Shown here: in pieces, positions 33,333 through 41,198 of the stretch
Position numbering within the stretch: position 1 is the stretch's first letter
Layout of the letters: each line of letters starts with the position of its first letter
Virus record (IMG/VR): IMGVR_UViG_3300045911_000130
Coordinates: 39,464 to 103,463 of that record
Length of the DNA: 64,000 nt
From: a virus
Direction: 5' to 3' (one strand)
Position numbers and translations under genes: made by a program
The notes under the pieces: generated by a model
The model's input: only the letters and a program-made list of their open reading frames with translations
Told to the model about the DNA's origin: nothing
The model's database searches: none

Positions 33333-34070
33333 ATGGTTCCCGCAGAAAGTCGGCGTAGAAATGTTTTGAAGCTACTGAAGCAGGCCGCGTATAATCACAA
33401 CCAATATGAAGTATTTGCGGATTGGATTGCGTGCTCAGCTTTAGCCATTAGTAACGCCGTTGATTGGTCTCAGAAGGAAGAGCGGGAAAAGGAATACGCG
33501 CAAATTCAGGCCAAGTATCGTGCTGAAGATTTTGAGCTATTTCCGCAAATGTTTGCGGAGCTTACTTATGCGCTGGAGGAACGGGAACACGACGCGCTTG
33601 GCGCTATCTTCGGCCAATTAGAGATCCACAATAAGGACGCTGGGCAGTTTTTTACGCCCGCTGGCGTAACCGATTTAATGGCATCCTTGATAAGTGATTT
33701 CGACACGCTTGTCGATGCTATTCACGCAAAGGGATATGTCACCATACAAGAACCGGCGGTCGGGGCTGGCGCTCACGTTATTTCCATGGCGAAGAACATG
33801 AGGAAGTTGGGCTTCAACTATCAACGGCAGATGCACTGTGTTGCAATCGACATTGATAGCCGCTGCGTTCACATGGCTTACTTGCAGTTTTCTTTATTGG
33901 GGATTCCGGCGGTCATTTACCAGGGGAACACGTTGAGTATGAAAATGCGGAATGTTTGGTACACACCGCAGCATATTTTGGGAGGATGGGGATACAAGCT
34001 GAACAAATCGCAAGAATCTCAAACTGAGACTATTTCGCCGGAGTTGGCCGCAGAAATTCTTCAAATTTGA
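33333..34070 (+). CDS. N6-adenine methyltransferase-like protein without NPPY motif
   Basis: At 245 aa, residues ~90-205 match HsdM/N6-methylase cores: LGAIFGQLEI, GQFFTPAGVTDLM (~104-116), motif I in IQEPAVGAGAHV (138-149), then CVAIDIDSRCVHMAYLQFSL, LGIPAVIYQGNTL. The catalytic motif IV (D/N-PP-Y/F) that should follow is missing; the protein goes on with MRNVWYTPQHILGGWGY. So SAM binding looks intact, but adenine methylation is doubtful unless YTPQ substitutes. Possible roles are a SAM-binding decoy or a partner subunit. It overlaps the convergent FkbM gene by 41 nt. No Shine-Dalgarno is present. Confidence 0.7.
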   Translation: MVPAESRRRNVLKLLKQAAYNHNQYEVFADWIACSALAISNAVDWSQKEEREKEYAQIQAKYRAEDFELFPQMFAELTYALEEREHDALGAIFGQLEIHNKDAGQFFTPAGVTDLMASLISDFDTLVDAIHAKGYVTIQEPAVGAGAHVISMAKNMRKLGFNYQRQMHCVAIDIDSRCVHMAYLQFSLLGIPAVIYQGNTLSMKMRNVWYTPQHILGGWGYKLNKSQESQTETISPELAAEILQI

Positions 34071-34965
34071 TGTCAAGAGCCGTTGCGGGCATGAAGGTTT
34101 CGATACCGTTTTCAACGGCGTAGCATTTGCCATCCTTGACAATAGCCTCCGCAAATCCTTGAAGTTGCAATGGCCGGTCTGGATGATAGCAGATCATATT
34201 CTGCGTGCAAGCCGGGCTTCCCCAAGGATTTGTAGGATTCTCGAAGTAATTGTTCTCAGTGTAGAGAAACGGCAGGTGCCAAAAGCATTTGTAGCCCAAG
34301 CCGATTATGTATTCCAAAAGCGGAACTTGCTTCCCCTCCTGGTTGTTTTCGACGTAGAGAACCGGGCGGCTTTCGATGAACTGCTTACAGTTCGCCAAGT
34401 CCGCCAAAACCTCTTGTTCCATGCCTTCGATATCAAGCTTGATGAGATCCATCCGGCTCAAGCCCAATTCACTGAGTCGCACCCGGCGCACCGGCATTCC
34501 GCTAAGCTTCTTGCGGCCTTCTCCCCACATTGATACGGCATAACCGCCAAAGTTTTGCGGCTGGGACGGGTCCAGCATGGGAATCCATTCCGGGCTGGAG
34601 GTATCCGCGTCCGGGCCGACGGCAACGGCGTGAACAGCGCGAACGTTGTGCAGTTCATTGAGGACGGTATTGGCGCAGAGCGTGTAGAAGGCGTGCGGCT
34701 GTGGCTCAATGGCGACGACGTAGCCGGACGGCCCGACGTGCTTTGCGAGGGGCACCGTGAGCGCTCCAAGGTTGGCTCCCACGTCGATGACGCAAGCTCC
34801 CGGTTGTAGCATTTGGGTCATCAATTCAAGTTCACCAGGGCAGTATTCGCCCAATTGATCGATGGAACGTCCAACGTAGATGTCGTTGGGGTTGAAGGCC
34901 ATCAGCCCGTATTTGGTCGGCTTCATGGCAATCGTCGGTTTCTTGTAAATCGTGGGATGTATCAT
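34030..34965 (-). CDS. FkbM-family SAM-dependent methyltransferase
   Basis: This 311-aa protein has motif I VIDVGANLGALTVPLAKHVG (~60-79), acidic EPQPHAFYTLCANTVLNE (~87-104) and LIKLDIEGMEQEVLADL (~173-189), the hallmark D-x-EG-x-E of FkbM enzymes. These methylate hydroxyls, often on sugars or polyketides. Two glycosyltransferases lie upstream in the same direction, so surface glycan methylation is likely, either on host polysaccharide or on virion glycans. A GAGG ribosome-binding site lies five nt before the ATG, and twin hairpins separate it from the preceding gene. Confidence 0.8.
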   Translation of the reverse strand: MIHPTIYKKPTIAMKPTKYGLMAFNPNDIYVGRSIDQLGEYCPGELELMTQMLQPGACVIDVGANLGALTVPLAKHVGPSGYVVAIEPQPHAFYTLCANTVLNELHNVRAVHAVAVGPDADTSSPEWIPMLDPSQPQNFGGYAVSMWGEGRKKLSGMPVRRVRLSELGLSRMDLIKLDIEGMEQEVLADLANCKQFIESRPVLYVENNQEGKQVPLLEYIIGLGYKCFWHLPFLYTENNYFENPTNPWGSPACTQNMICYHPDRPLQLQGFAEAIVKDGKCYAVENGIETFMPATALDIKFEEFLRPTPAK

Positions 34966-34982
34966 AAGTCCTCATAAAGTAA

Positions 34983-35041
34983 AACCCGGCAGACACCACT
35001 CTGCCGGGTTATGTTATCTCGCCAGACACCACTCTGGCGAG
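34983..35041 (-). terminator. Tandem hairpins with identical CACCAC loops
   Basis: AACCCGGCAGA (34983-34993) pairs with TCTGCCGGGTT (35000-35010). CTCGCCAGA (35018-35026) pairs with TCTGGCGAG (35033-35041). Both enclose CACCAC, and both stems begin with the same CAGA/TCTG closing pairs. On the minus strand the second stem ends in TTTT then ACTTTATG, so it can terminate transcription before the FkbM gene. Confidence 0.65.
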
Positions 35042-35051
35042 CACCACAGGA

Positions 35052-35258
35052 TCAGAGGCCGTTCTGTTTGCGCCACGCCTCTATTAATAGCAGCGTTTCG
35101 TCATTGACAGCAACGGCCTCTTGCGCCATTTCTCGGATTTCGACGCGATAGTCGTTACCCTGCTCTAAGAGTAACTTGATCTTCAGGGCCGCGTCAATAG
35201 CCAAAGGTACTAGTGTTCCTATTAGCTGGGCACCTTGGTAGATCATTACTGCGTTCAT
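35052..35258 (-). CDS. Small membrane-associated protein, possible holin
   Basis: This 68-aa protein has one hydrophobic N-terminal helix (IGTLVPLAIDAALKIKLLL, ~12-30) and then a charged helix. It overlaps the lipoprotein gene in ATGA. The pairing of a small membrane protein with a lipoprotein in the same operon as an amidase suggests a lysis role (holin or inner-membrane spanin), although the single span is short and amphipathic. Confidence 0.45.
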   Translation of the reverse strand: MNAVMIYQGAQLIGTLVPLAIDAALKIKLLLEQGNDYRVEIREMAQEAVAVNDETLLLIEAWRKQNGL

Positions 35259-35722
35259 TTGCTTACCTCGATCTTCAGCAACGTCACGGCGGATTCCAGG
35301 GCGCTGACTGCGCTTTCAAGCTCGGCAAGCTTGGCATCGGTGAGGGTCAAGTACTTGGAGTAGAAAGAGCGCGGCGTAATGGCCTTCAGGATCTCCAAGA
35401 TCATGCCTTTCTGCTCGGCAAGCGGGCGATCCTTGGTTTGGATCATGGCGATGCCTCGGCTGGCGCGGGCGATCCGCTCGTTATAGACCAGGACTTCGGC
35501 GGTGACAGTGCCGCTGATAAGCTTGGCCTGGGCAAGCTTGATTGTGACCTTGGCGGCGGAGTTGTTGGCTTGGGCGAGAATGCCGTTGGCGACCGCGATG
35601 CGCCGGGCCGGATCTTCCGGCAATTTGACCTTCGCGCCGGTACGGCAACCGGCCAGAAGCAAGACGACAGCGATTAAGGAATAAGCTGCGCGGCGCGAAG
35701 CTCTTTGATGATGGTGCGGCAT
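35255..35722 (-). CDS. Lipoprotein, candidate outer-membrane spanin
   Basis: The N-terminus has a basic start, a hydrophobic stretch AYSLIAVVLLLAGC and a lipobox (LLAG-C, Cys ~26). The mature protein (~130 aa) is helical with LESAVSALESAVTLL at the end. I choose ATG 35722 because GGGAG lies ~8 nt upstream. Lipoproteins near an endolysin can be o-spanins that fuse outer and inner membranes, but this one is longer than usual for Rz1. It overlaps the glycosyltransferase gene by 49 nt. A host-surface lipoprotein is an alternative. Confidence 0.55.
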   Translation of the reverse strand: MPHHHQRASRRAAYSLIAVVLLLAGCRTGAKVKLPEDPARRIAVANGILAQANNSAAKVTIKLAQAKLISGTVTAEVLVYNERIARASRGIAMIQTKDRPLAEQKGMILEILKAITPRSFYSKYLTLTDAKLAELESAVSALESAVTLLKIEVSK

Positions 35723-36816
35723 GTGTTCTCCCATGTGAATCGTTCACGAAACTCTTTGGCGGCCTTCAATGCTCTTTCCTGGCGATTGGGATAATCAGAA
35801 GCAACGGTACGAATCATTGATGCAAGCGTGTGAGGATTTTGGTCACACAACGCTACGGCGTAATCGATAAGATCGCTTTGGCCGGTTGCTGGATTCAAGA
35901 TAGTCGGAACGCCACTAGCAATGCACTCCATTGCCACCAAGTTAGTTCCTCCCTCGGATCGATTCGGGAACACGGCGATATCCGCGTACTGGCGAATAAA
36001 CGTGCTTTGCTTGACTTGTGAGCTAGCGGGAACGGGCGTGGCTTTCAGCATTGATATCCCGTTGGGCTCAAAGATGTCGTAAAGAGCGTGCAGATGGGAG
36101 TCGCTGTACTTGAATTGAATCAAGTTAGATTGCTCCATCGTCTTCAGGGATTCCGGCCACGCATTCTTCCATGCGTACAGCAAATGGGCGTTAGGATACT
36201 TTTCTCGATACAGCTTGAAAGCAGCCATAACGATATCTTGTCCCTTGCGGTACTCGAACTTTCCGCCACTAAAGATATAGGGGTCGGTCAATGGCCCATC
36301 AATGACGCGCCGGGTAGACGGGTTGCGCAATTGGAACAAATCCGTATCGACGCCTTGAAAGACGCATGGGCAGTTTCGCCCTAACACTTCAGAGGCAATC
36401 TTGGAATTCCAGGTGCTTCCACCAAACAAGATATCCCACCTGCCAAGCTTGGCGTGTTCGCGGCAAGCTTGCTCGTCTTCAAAAAAGAAGTAACCCGCAT
36501 TGATGTCGCCATGCGCCATAGCCAATCGTTGCATGGTGGGATTGCCAGCCGGGGCGAGTAACACGCCGTCAACTAGAATGGTTTCCCCAGCCCAAGGGGG
36601 CCGTGCAAACGCATTGCAGTAATCGATGTCGATGTTGAAGCGCTCGATGTCGCTGAGCGTGAGGCTCCCTTTGATCTCATGCCAATTAGTCGGCAGGATA
36701 AATGTCTCGCCGCCGGTATTTTCCTTCCAGATGGCAGGCATGACGCGGCTTATGTTACTGCCGCAAATTCCCCAGCCGTAGTTGAGTCCGATGGGAAGGG
36801 CGATGGTTAGACGCAT
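35674..36816 (-). CDS. Glycosyltransferase, GT-B type (family 4-like)
   Basis: At 380 aa, the N-terminal half begins with a Rossmann-like strand RLTIALPIGLNYGWG. The C-terminal half has the donor-binding pattern: PYIFSGGKFEYRKGQDIVMAAF (~185-206), then ADIAVFPNRSEGGTNLVAME followed by CIASGVPTI (~290-318). The E-x7-E (E301...E309) is characteristic of GT4 retaining enzymes. It would transfer a sugar from a nucleotide donor. Neighbours are a second glycosyltransferase and an FkbM methyltransferase, so a complete glycan-modifying set is likely. The acceptor is unknown. Confidence 0.75.
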   Translation of the reverse strand: MRLTIALPIGLNYGWGICGSNISRVMPAIWKENTGGETFILPTNWHEIKGSLTLSDIERFNIDIDYCNAFARPPWAGETILVDGVLLAPAGNPTMQRLAMAHGDINAGYFFFEDEQACREHAKLGRWDILFGGSTWNSKIASEVLGRNCPCVFQGVDTDLFQLRNPSTRRVIDGPLTDPYIFSGGKFEYRKGQDIVMAAFKLYREKYPNAHLLYAWKNAWPESLKTMEQSNLIQFKYSDSHLHALYDIFEPNGISMLKATPVPASSQVKQSTFIRQYADIAVFPNRSEGGTNLVAMECIASGVPTILNPATGQSDLIDYAVALCDQNPHTLASMIRTVASDYPNRQERALKAAKEFRERFTWENTCRTIIKELRAAQLIP

Positions 36817-38204
36817 AGATCCACAATCGCTTGGATTTCCTCAGGCGTCCAAACTCCGACTTTCTTTTGTCGAACGACTTGGAAATTCTGCATGAGGTAG
36901 GCCACGTCCTTGACGGTATCATTGAGGCCCCAGCGGAAGTCTGGATTCGCTGCGCTCATCATGATCGTTTTCGTATTGACGCCTGCCGCGACATGGGCGC
37001 AAAGCGTGTCCACGGTGATGATGCAATCCATTTGATGAGCAATCGACGATAGGCATACCAGATCCGGGATATCCGGCGTTTCGAGCCCGGCGGCCACAAT
37101 TGCCGGATCGGCGGGGCGATTGTCCATCAGGAACACGCGACACCCTTTGGCCTTCAATGCCTGCACAAGAGCCAAAGCTTGAGGCGGGGTCAAGGAACGA
37201 AAGCGGTCGTTCAAGTGACTCGGATTGCCGTTGAAGCAGACGCCGACGTAAAGTTCCGGCCTGTCAAGTTTGTGGTGTAAATCAGGCCAGAAGTTCAAAT
37301 TCAATTCGTCCAGGAAATTCACTTCACTAACGCCTTGCGGTACAGCGTAGAAGACCGGCATTTTGTTCTTCAGCCGGAACTTGAAGAGACTCATGAGCGG
37401 CAGGTGGAAGGTGTGCGGATCAATTTGCTCGCCCGGCGTGGCTATCTTCAGAAACGCATTGTCTTTCCTGACGACGTTCTGCACGCGGAAGAGCGCCGCC
37501 AAGCGCGGATCAGTGACGAGAGTGACCTGCTTGATTTGTGGGTACTTGCTCCAGAAGGACTCGTCACGCAGGAAAGAAAACATCCAAACGCCGTCACCCA
37601 AACCCTGCTCATGATAGAGCACCAGATGCTCGGTCGCCTCACCCTGCCAAAGCTTCGTGCCGTTGCGCGGCAAAGCGCAATCATGGAGCATCCGGCATTC
37701 GTAGTTCTCCAGGCCGATATGCACTTGCCGGACGGTCAATTGAGCGAGAGCAAGCCACGTCCGGGTCCGAATGTTCATCGGCTCTTCTTCGACGGCAACC
37801 GTGTAACAGGAAATTGCTTGCTTGTATTTGCCGCGTATTTGGTTCAGGTATGCAAGATTGAGCAAAGGCGCGGTAAAAGGCTTCATCGTCTGCCGAAGAC
37901 CTTCCTGGCGCGATTGGGCGATGTAACGCTCGGCGGCTGGGAAGTGCTGAAGCTCGGTTTCGATGACCGCCATCCGGTTCAAGGAAATGTAGTCCTTGGG
38001 GTTCATCTTCAGGCTGGCAAGCTGCAATTTCTTGGCCTTCTGGTACTGCTTCAAGGCGATGCAGCATTCGGCCATCAAACCAAGGTCGTTGGCTTGTAAG
38101 TCCTTCTTCGGGATGGCCGAAAAGAGTTCGTAGGCAGACGCGGGATCGGGCAGGCGCAAAGCCGCCACGCCGCCGGTACGGAGAGCATTAGCCGAAATGG
38201 GCAC
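36807..38204 (-). CDS. TPR protein with GT9/GT41-like glycosyltransferase domain
   Basis: This 465-aa protein starts with TPR-type helices (~1-165, e.g. ALKQYQKAKKLQLASLKMNP and GKYKQAISCYTVAVEEEPMN). It then has a GT-B domain with YHEQGLGDGVWMFSFL (~197-212), VGVCFNGNPSHLNDRFRSL (~318-336) and DCIITVDTLCAHVAAGV (~405-421). The same motifs occur in heptosyltransferase-like domains fused to TPRs in bacteria. Start is GTG, overlapping the amidase stop as TAGTG. The TPR part may recruit a protein acceptor, so glycosylation of a phage or host protein is possible. Confidence 0.75.
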   Translation of the reverse strand: MPISANALRTGGVAALRLPDPASAYELFSAIPKKDLQANDLGLMAECCIALKQYQKAKKLQLASLKMNPKDYISLNRMAVIETELQHFPAAERYIAQSRQEGLRQTMKPFTAPLLNLAYLNQIRGKYKQAISCYTVAVEEEPMNIRTRTWLALAQLTVRQVHIGLENYECRMLHDCALPRNGTKLWQGEATEHLVLYHEQGLGDGVWMFSFLRDESFWSKYPQIKQVTLVTDPRLAALFRVQNVVRKDNAFLKIATPGEQIDPHTFHLPLMSLFKFRLKNKMPVFYAVPQGVSEVNFLDELNLNFWPDLHHKLDRPELYVGVCFNGNPSHLNDRFRSLTPPQALALVQALKAKGCRVFLMDNRPADPAIVAAGLETPDIPDLVCLSSIAHQMDCIITVDTLCAHVAAGVNTKTIMMSAANPDFRWGLNDTVKDVAYLMQNFQVVRQKKVGVWTPEEIQAIVDLCV

Positions 38205-38848
38205 TAGAGAAGGTTTTCCTTGAAAATTTGATAGGGGAAGGCCGGGCCAACGTCAAACTTGTCGGATCGGAAATTGTGATGAGCGGCAATGCCAGTGAAC
38301 GTGTTGCGCCAACCTTGGTTAAGAGGCTCAAGCGACTCCCAAACCTCGTTCACAATTCCAAAACGATTCATCAGGTACTTGCATAACTTAGCAGTTGCAA
38401 CCACTTGCTCTTTTGAGAATTGATGCCAGTACCGATAACCTCGATATGGACTTGGTTGATGCAAAGAATCGAAAACTTCGTCGGGTTGAATCTTCACGCG
38501 GCTGTAGTTTTCGGGCCAAGCAAAATGAAAGCCGCCCGGTTGTGGTTCCGAAAGCGGCCCCCAATTGACAAGCTCGATGCCAATGCTGCGATAGTCGTTG
38601 GCTTGAGTATCTTTGAGCCCAAGGTGAAAAGCGCTGTACTTGGGATCAAAGACCTCAAACACAATCCCGCCACGATCAACGATGTATGCCGTTGCTATTC
38701 GTTCCGGCGTTGCCTGCCACCAATCAAAAGCGCCCTTGACGGAGCCTCCGGCGGTGCTGTGCAACACAATCAAGTCTTTCCGATCAGCTTCTTTCTGGAT
38801 AAACTGGTTCGGGGATAGACGCAAAGAGCGGTCGATTTGCAACGGCAT
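38204..38848 (-). CDS. N-acetylmuramoyl-L-alanine amidase endolysin (Amidase_2 fold)
   Basis: This 214-aa protein has zinc-ligand motifs: LIVLHSTAGGSV (His ~30), IVDRGGIVFEV, then AAHHNFRSDKFDVGPAFP (His ~189 with the K..D.GP ending). These are the Amidase_2/PGRP landmarks. It cleaves the bond between muramic acid and the stem peptide to lyse the cell. No signal peptide is visible, so a holin is needed. A strong AAGGAG sits seven nt before the ATG. The lysis-type small genes lie 3 kb downstream, separated by glycosyltransferases, which is unusual. Confidence 0.85.
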   Translation of the reverse strand: MPLQIDRSLRLSPNQFIQKEADRKDLIVLHSTAGGSVKGAFDWWQATPERIATAYIVDRGGIVFEVFDPKYSAFHLGLKDTQANDYRSIGIELVNWGPLSEPQPGGFHFAWPENYSRVKIQPDEVFDSLHQPSPYRGYRYWHQFSKEQVVATAKLCKYLMNRFGIVNEVWESLEPLNQGWRNTFTGIAAHHNFRSDKFDVGPAFPYQIFKENLL

Positions 38849-38874
38849 AAAATCTCCTTCGACGATTCTACAGC

Positions 38875-39435
38875 TTACTGCTGCGGAGTGGTATCGAGAG
38901 CGGTCCCGGAAACCAGGCCGTCAAACTCGCGCGTGAACGCATCGTCTTGGGGTGGAGCCACAATTCCGTCAATCGGTTCGGGAGCCTGGGCGGCGGGGGG
39001 AGCCTCAGCAACCGGAGTCGCAGCGCTTTTGGCGGCGCGGGGCTTCCGGGCGGGTGCTTCCTTACCGGCCTTGGCATCCTTGCGATACTTGGCCCAACGA
39101 CGCTTCTGAGCTTCCGCAATGCGTTCTCGCGCTTCATCGCTGATATTGCGAGTGCGCTTGCCGGTCGCGGGGGCGGCAGGCTTGGCAGCTTTGGCCGCCT
39201 TGGCTTCCTTGGTTGACTTTTCCTTGGACTCAACAGCCCGGATGGGCTTCGATTCGCGTTGTGCCGATTGAACCGGGCCGCCATAACTAGGGTCGATGGC
39301 AGCAAAGCCGAACGCGCCAAGCGTAACGTCAATTCCAACCTTGATCGAGTCCAGCGTGTGACTGACGGCGATAAATCCGTATGTCATGCAAAGCGCCTCG
39401 ACGGATTGGCGGAGGCGCGTTTCGTTCGTTTCCAT
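38875..39435 (-). CDS. Lys/Ala-rich protein with putative DNA-binding motif
   Basis: At 186 aa, residues 1-60 form a small fold (METNETRLRQSVEALCMTYG). The middle is a Lys/Ala/Pro-rich linker, then ISDEARERIAEAQKRRWAKY (~100-119), a compact basic motif seen in several bacterial nucleic-acid-binding proteins. It ends with a long Ala/Pro-rich acidic tail. ATG 39435 is chosen because the longer frame overlaps the nuclease gene for no reason. It may be a histone-like or regulatory protein of the replication operon. Confidence 0.55.
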   Translation of the reverse strand: METNETRLRQSVEALCMTYGFIAVSHTLDSIKVGIDVTLGAFGFAAIDPSYGGPVQSAQRESKPIRAVESKEKSTKEAKAAKAAKPAAPATGKRTRNISDEARERIAEAQKRRWAKYRKDAKAGKEAPARKPRAAKSAATPVAEAPPAAQAPEPIDGIVAPPQDDAFTREFDGLVSGTALDTTPQQ

Positions 39436-39455
39436 AATAGTTCCTATCTTTGGGA

Positions 39456-39863
39456 TCATTCCCAATTTGGCACTATCATAGCCCAAGTATCTGCAAGATG
39501 TCCATAGACCTTTTTATCTATGACCTTAATTTCGATATCAGGATAGTACTTTGCCATGCGTTTTAGAGCCGTCTTGCTCTTAGGGTCCATGTATCCCTTC
39601 ACTTCGATGTGATAGAATTTTCCGCCTTCTTTTTCCCAGACGGTGAAGTCGGGCTTGTAAAATCGGGTGCCTCGTTTCACCGGGAACTGATACTCGCGCT
39701 CTTCGTAGGCAAACGCAAATACCTCTTGTAAGGTCTTTCTCCACAACAACATGCGATAAATATTGGCTTCCCAAGCGCTGCGCACATAGATGTCAATATC
39801 GGGGCGCTTACCGGAATCGGCGGCCTTCGGGGGCAGGAATGACTTTCGCTTGTTATCCGCCAT
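39456..39863 (-). CDS. PD-(D/E)XK nuclease-like protein
   Basis: At 135 aa from ATG 39863, SAWEANIYRMLLWRK is followed by RFYKPDFTVWEKE (~76-88) and YHIEVKGYMDPKSKTALKRM (~92-111). PDF, then E-V-K after a strand, is the PD-(D/E)XK pattern; the preceding Glu in SAWEAN matches DUF1064-like phage enzymes. It would be a small endonuclease or Holliday-junction-type enzyme. It overlaps the HNH gene by 11 nt, so two nucleases are made together. The start is supported by AGGGA upstream. Confidence 0.75.
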   Translation of the reverse strand: MADNKRKSFLPPKAADSGKRPDIDIYVRSAWEANIYRMLLWRKTLQEVFAFAYEEREYQFPVKRGTRFYKPDFTVWEKEGGKFYHIEVKGYMDPKSKTALKRMAKYYPDIEIKVIDKKVYGHLADTWAMIVPNWE

Positions 39864-40254
39864 GTTCCCTAGCATGGCATTCGTTGCAGAGGGTTTCAAG
39901 ATTGCTGACTCGATCATCGCGCCAACCGCCACCCATGCCTCGATGCACTTTATGATGACATTGGAGATTCGACCGGCTGGAGCAATTCACGCATTGGTAG
40001 CGGTCGCGCTGCATCGCCAGTTGCCGATTGCGGTCATACACCCAATCGACAATTTCTTTCTTGGGCTTGCGCGTGGATGCGGGAAACACTTGCAAGGGTG
40101 TTTCCCCTTCTACTACCAAGAAATTGCCGGACTTGTCAGTGTAGACCTTGCAGCCGTTGATGCGCTCAACGGCGTCCGAAAATGGGGCGAGTGCCAACCG
40201 GGCCTTCCTTTCCAACGGGTCGGGGAAAACTGTACCGAATGGATCGAACGACAT
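39853..40254 (-). CDS. HNH endonuclease
   Basis: The C-terminal half of this 133-aa protein is a classical zinc-HNH: CVNCSSRSNLQCHHKVHRGM (~87-106), with the two HH residues, then DDRVSNLETLCNECHAREHG (~110-129). C-x2-C pairs bind zinc, H-H...N...H form the catalytic core. The N-terminal half is a small unrelated domain. No terminase small-subunit gene lies nearby, so packaging function is not indicated. Co-translated with the PD-(D/E)XK protein, it may process recombination intermediates or attack host DNA. Confidence 0.85.
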   Translation of the reverse strand: MSFDPFGTVFPDPLERKARLALAPFSDAVERINGCKVYTDKSGNFLVVEGETPLQVFPASTRKPKKEIVDWVYDRNRQLAMQRDRYQCVNCSSRSNLQCHHKVHRGMGGGWRDDRVSNLETLCNECHAREHGG

Positions 40255-40322
40255 CTACTTCAAGATGCCGCAATAATTATGGTTTTATGCTGTTTCTATG
40301 AAAAACAGTAATACCAGTACGG

Positions 40323-41189
40323 CTAATCCCGCATGAAGGCTTCCATGTCAATTGGAGGAATATCGGAAGCTCCGGTCGGATTTTTGCGCTGTTCTACGAT
40401 CTGACGCACCCATTCTCCCTCACATTCGTCAATCATGCGCTTGAGGATATATCCCGGTATCTCCGTTTCGCAATATACCTGGATATCGGGGTCCTCTATG
40501 AAGCGCTTCCACATCCCAGCGATTTCCGGCGTGGTGCGGATAATCAAAACGGGGTCGCCCTTCTCGGTGGTGCCATCATCGACGCGGAAAACCTCGCGGA
40601 ATTGGGCGCGGAATTCCTCTTCGGGCATTGACCGGCTGTTCTCGATAAGCTCTTTGGCCGCCGGGTTCTCTTCGTTTCCGAACACTTTGCTCATGACGTA
40701 GACGTTCGCGGTGCCGATCCGGCCAACGTCGGCAGGCGTCAAGCTGGGGAAGTTATTGACCATTTGCATGGCGCGATAGGCGGTTGCCCGGCTCATCCCC
40801 AAGGATTCCTGAATGCCTTTGTCGATAAATTCTCGAAAGGATTCGTAGCCCATCTCCTTGAAGACGATGGGGTTATTTTGAATCCATAGGAAAATTCGTC
40901 CCAAGATGGGGTAAAGCTTGCCTTGGGCGCGGGTGAGGCCGTTCATTGCTCCTGACAGAATCTCGATCTGCCGCCAAACTCCATTCGGCGTTCTGTAGAT
41001 CGCATCCATGTCGATCTGGATGTCCATGTCGCGGGCGAGCGCGGCGCGAAGCACTTGGCGCACGCCATCATTGAGGCTGTCCAGGGTGAGCGTCGATTCC
41101 ATGTCGAAGATTTGGACCGGCGGCGGCGCGGCGGGAATCTCAGGCAATTCGGGGGCGTATTGCGGTTCTGGTGGGTATTCTGGGGACAT
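40323..41189 (-). CDS. Helix-turn-helix protein of the replication operon
   Basis: This 288-aa protein begins with a Pro-rich 30-residue start, then a helical body. ESLGMSRATAYRAMQMVNNF (~130-149) reads as a helix-turn-helix, followed by LTPADVGRIGTANVYVMSKV, as in phage ParB/RepA-type or DUF3102-like regulators. The C-terminal part is alpha/beta. The gene lies ten nt after the DnaB-like gene, so it belongs to the replication operon and may bind origin DNA or regulate replication. No specific family can be named. Confidence 0.6.
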   Translation of the reverse strand: MSPEYPPEPQYAPELPEIPAAPPPVQIFDMESTLTLDSLNDGVRQVLRAALARDMDIQIDMDAIYRTPNGVWRQIEILSGAMNGLTRAQGKLYPILGRIFLWIQNNPIVFKEMGYESFREFIDKGIQESLGMSRATAYRAMQMVNNFPSLTPADVGRIGTANVYVMSKVFGNEENPAAKELIENSRSMPEEEFRAQFREVFRVDDGTTEKGDPVLIIRTTPEIAGMWKRFIEDPDIQVYCETEIPGYILKRMIDECEGEWVRQIVEQRKNPTGASDIPPIDMEAFMRD

Positions 41190-41198
41190 AGTAGGCTC

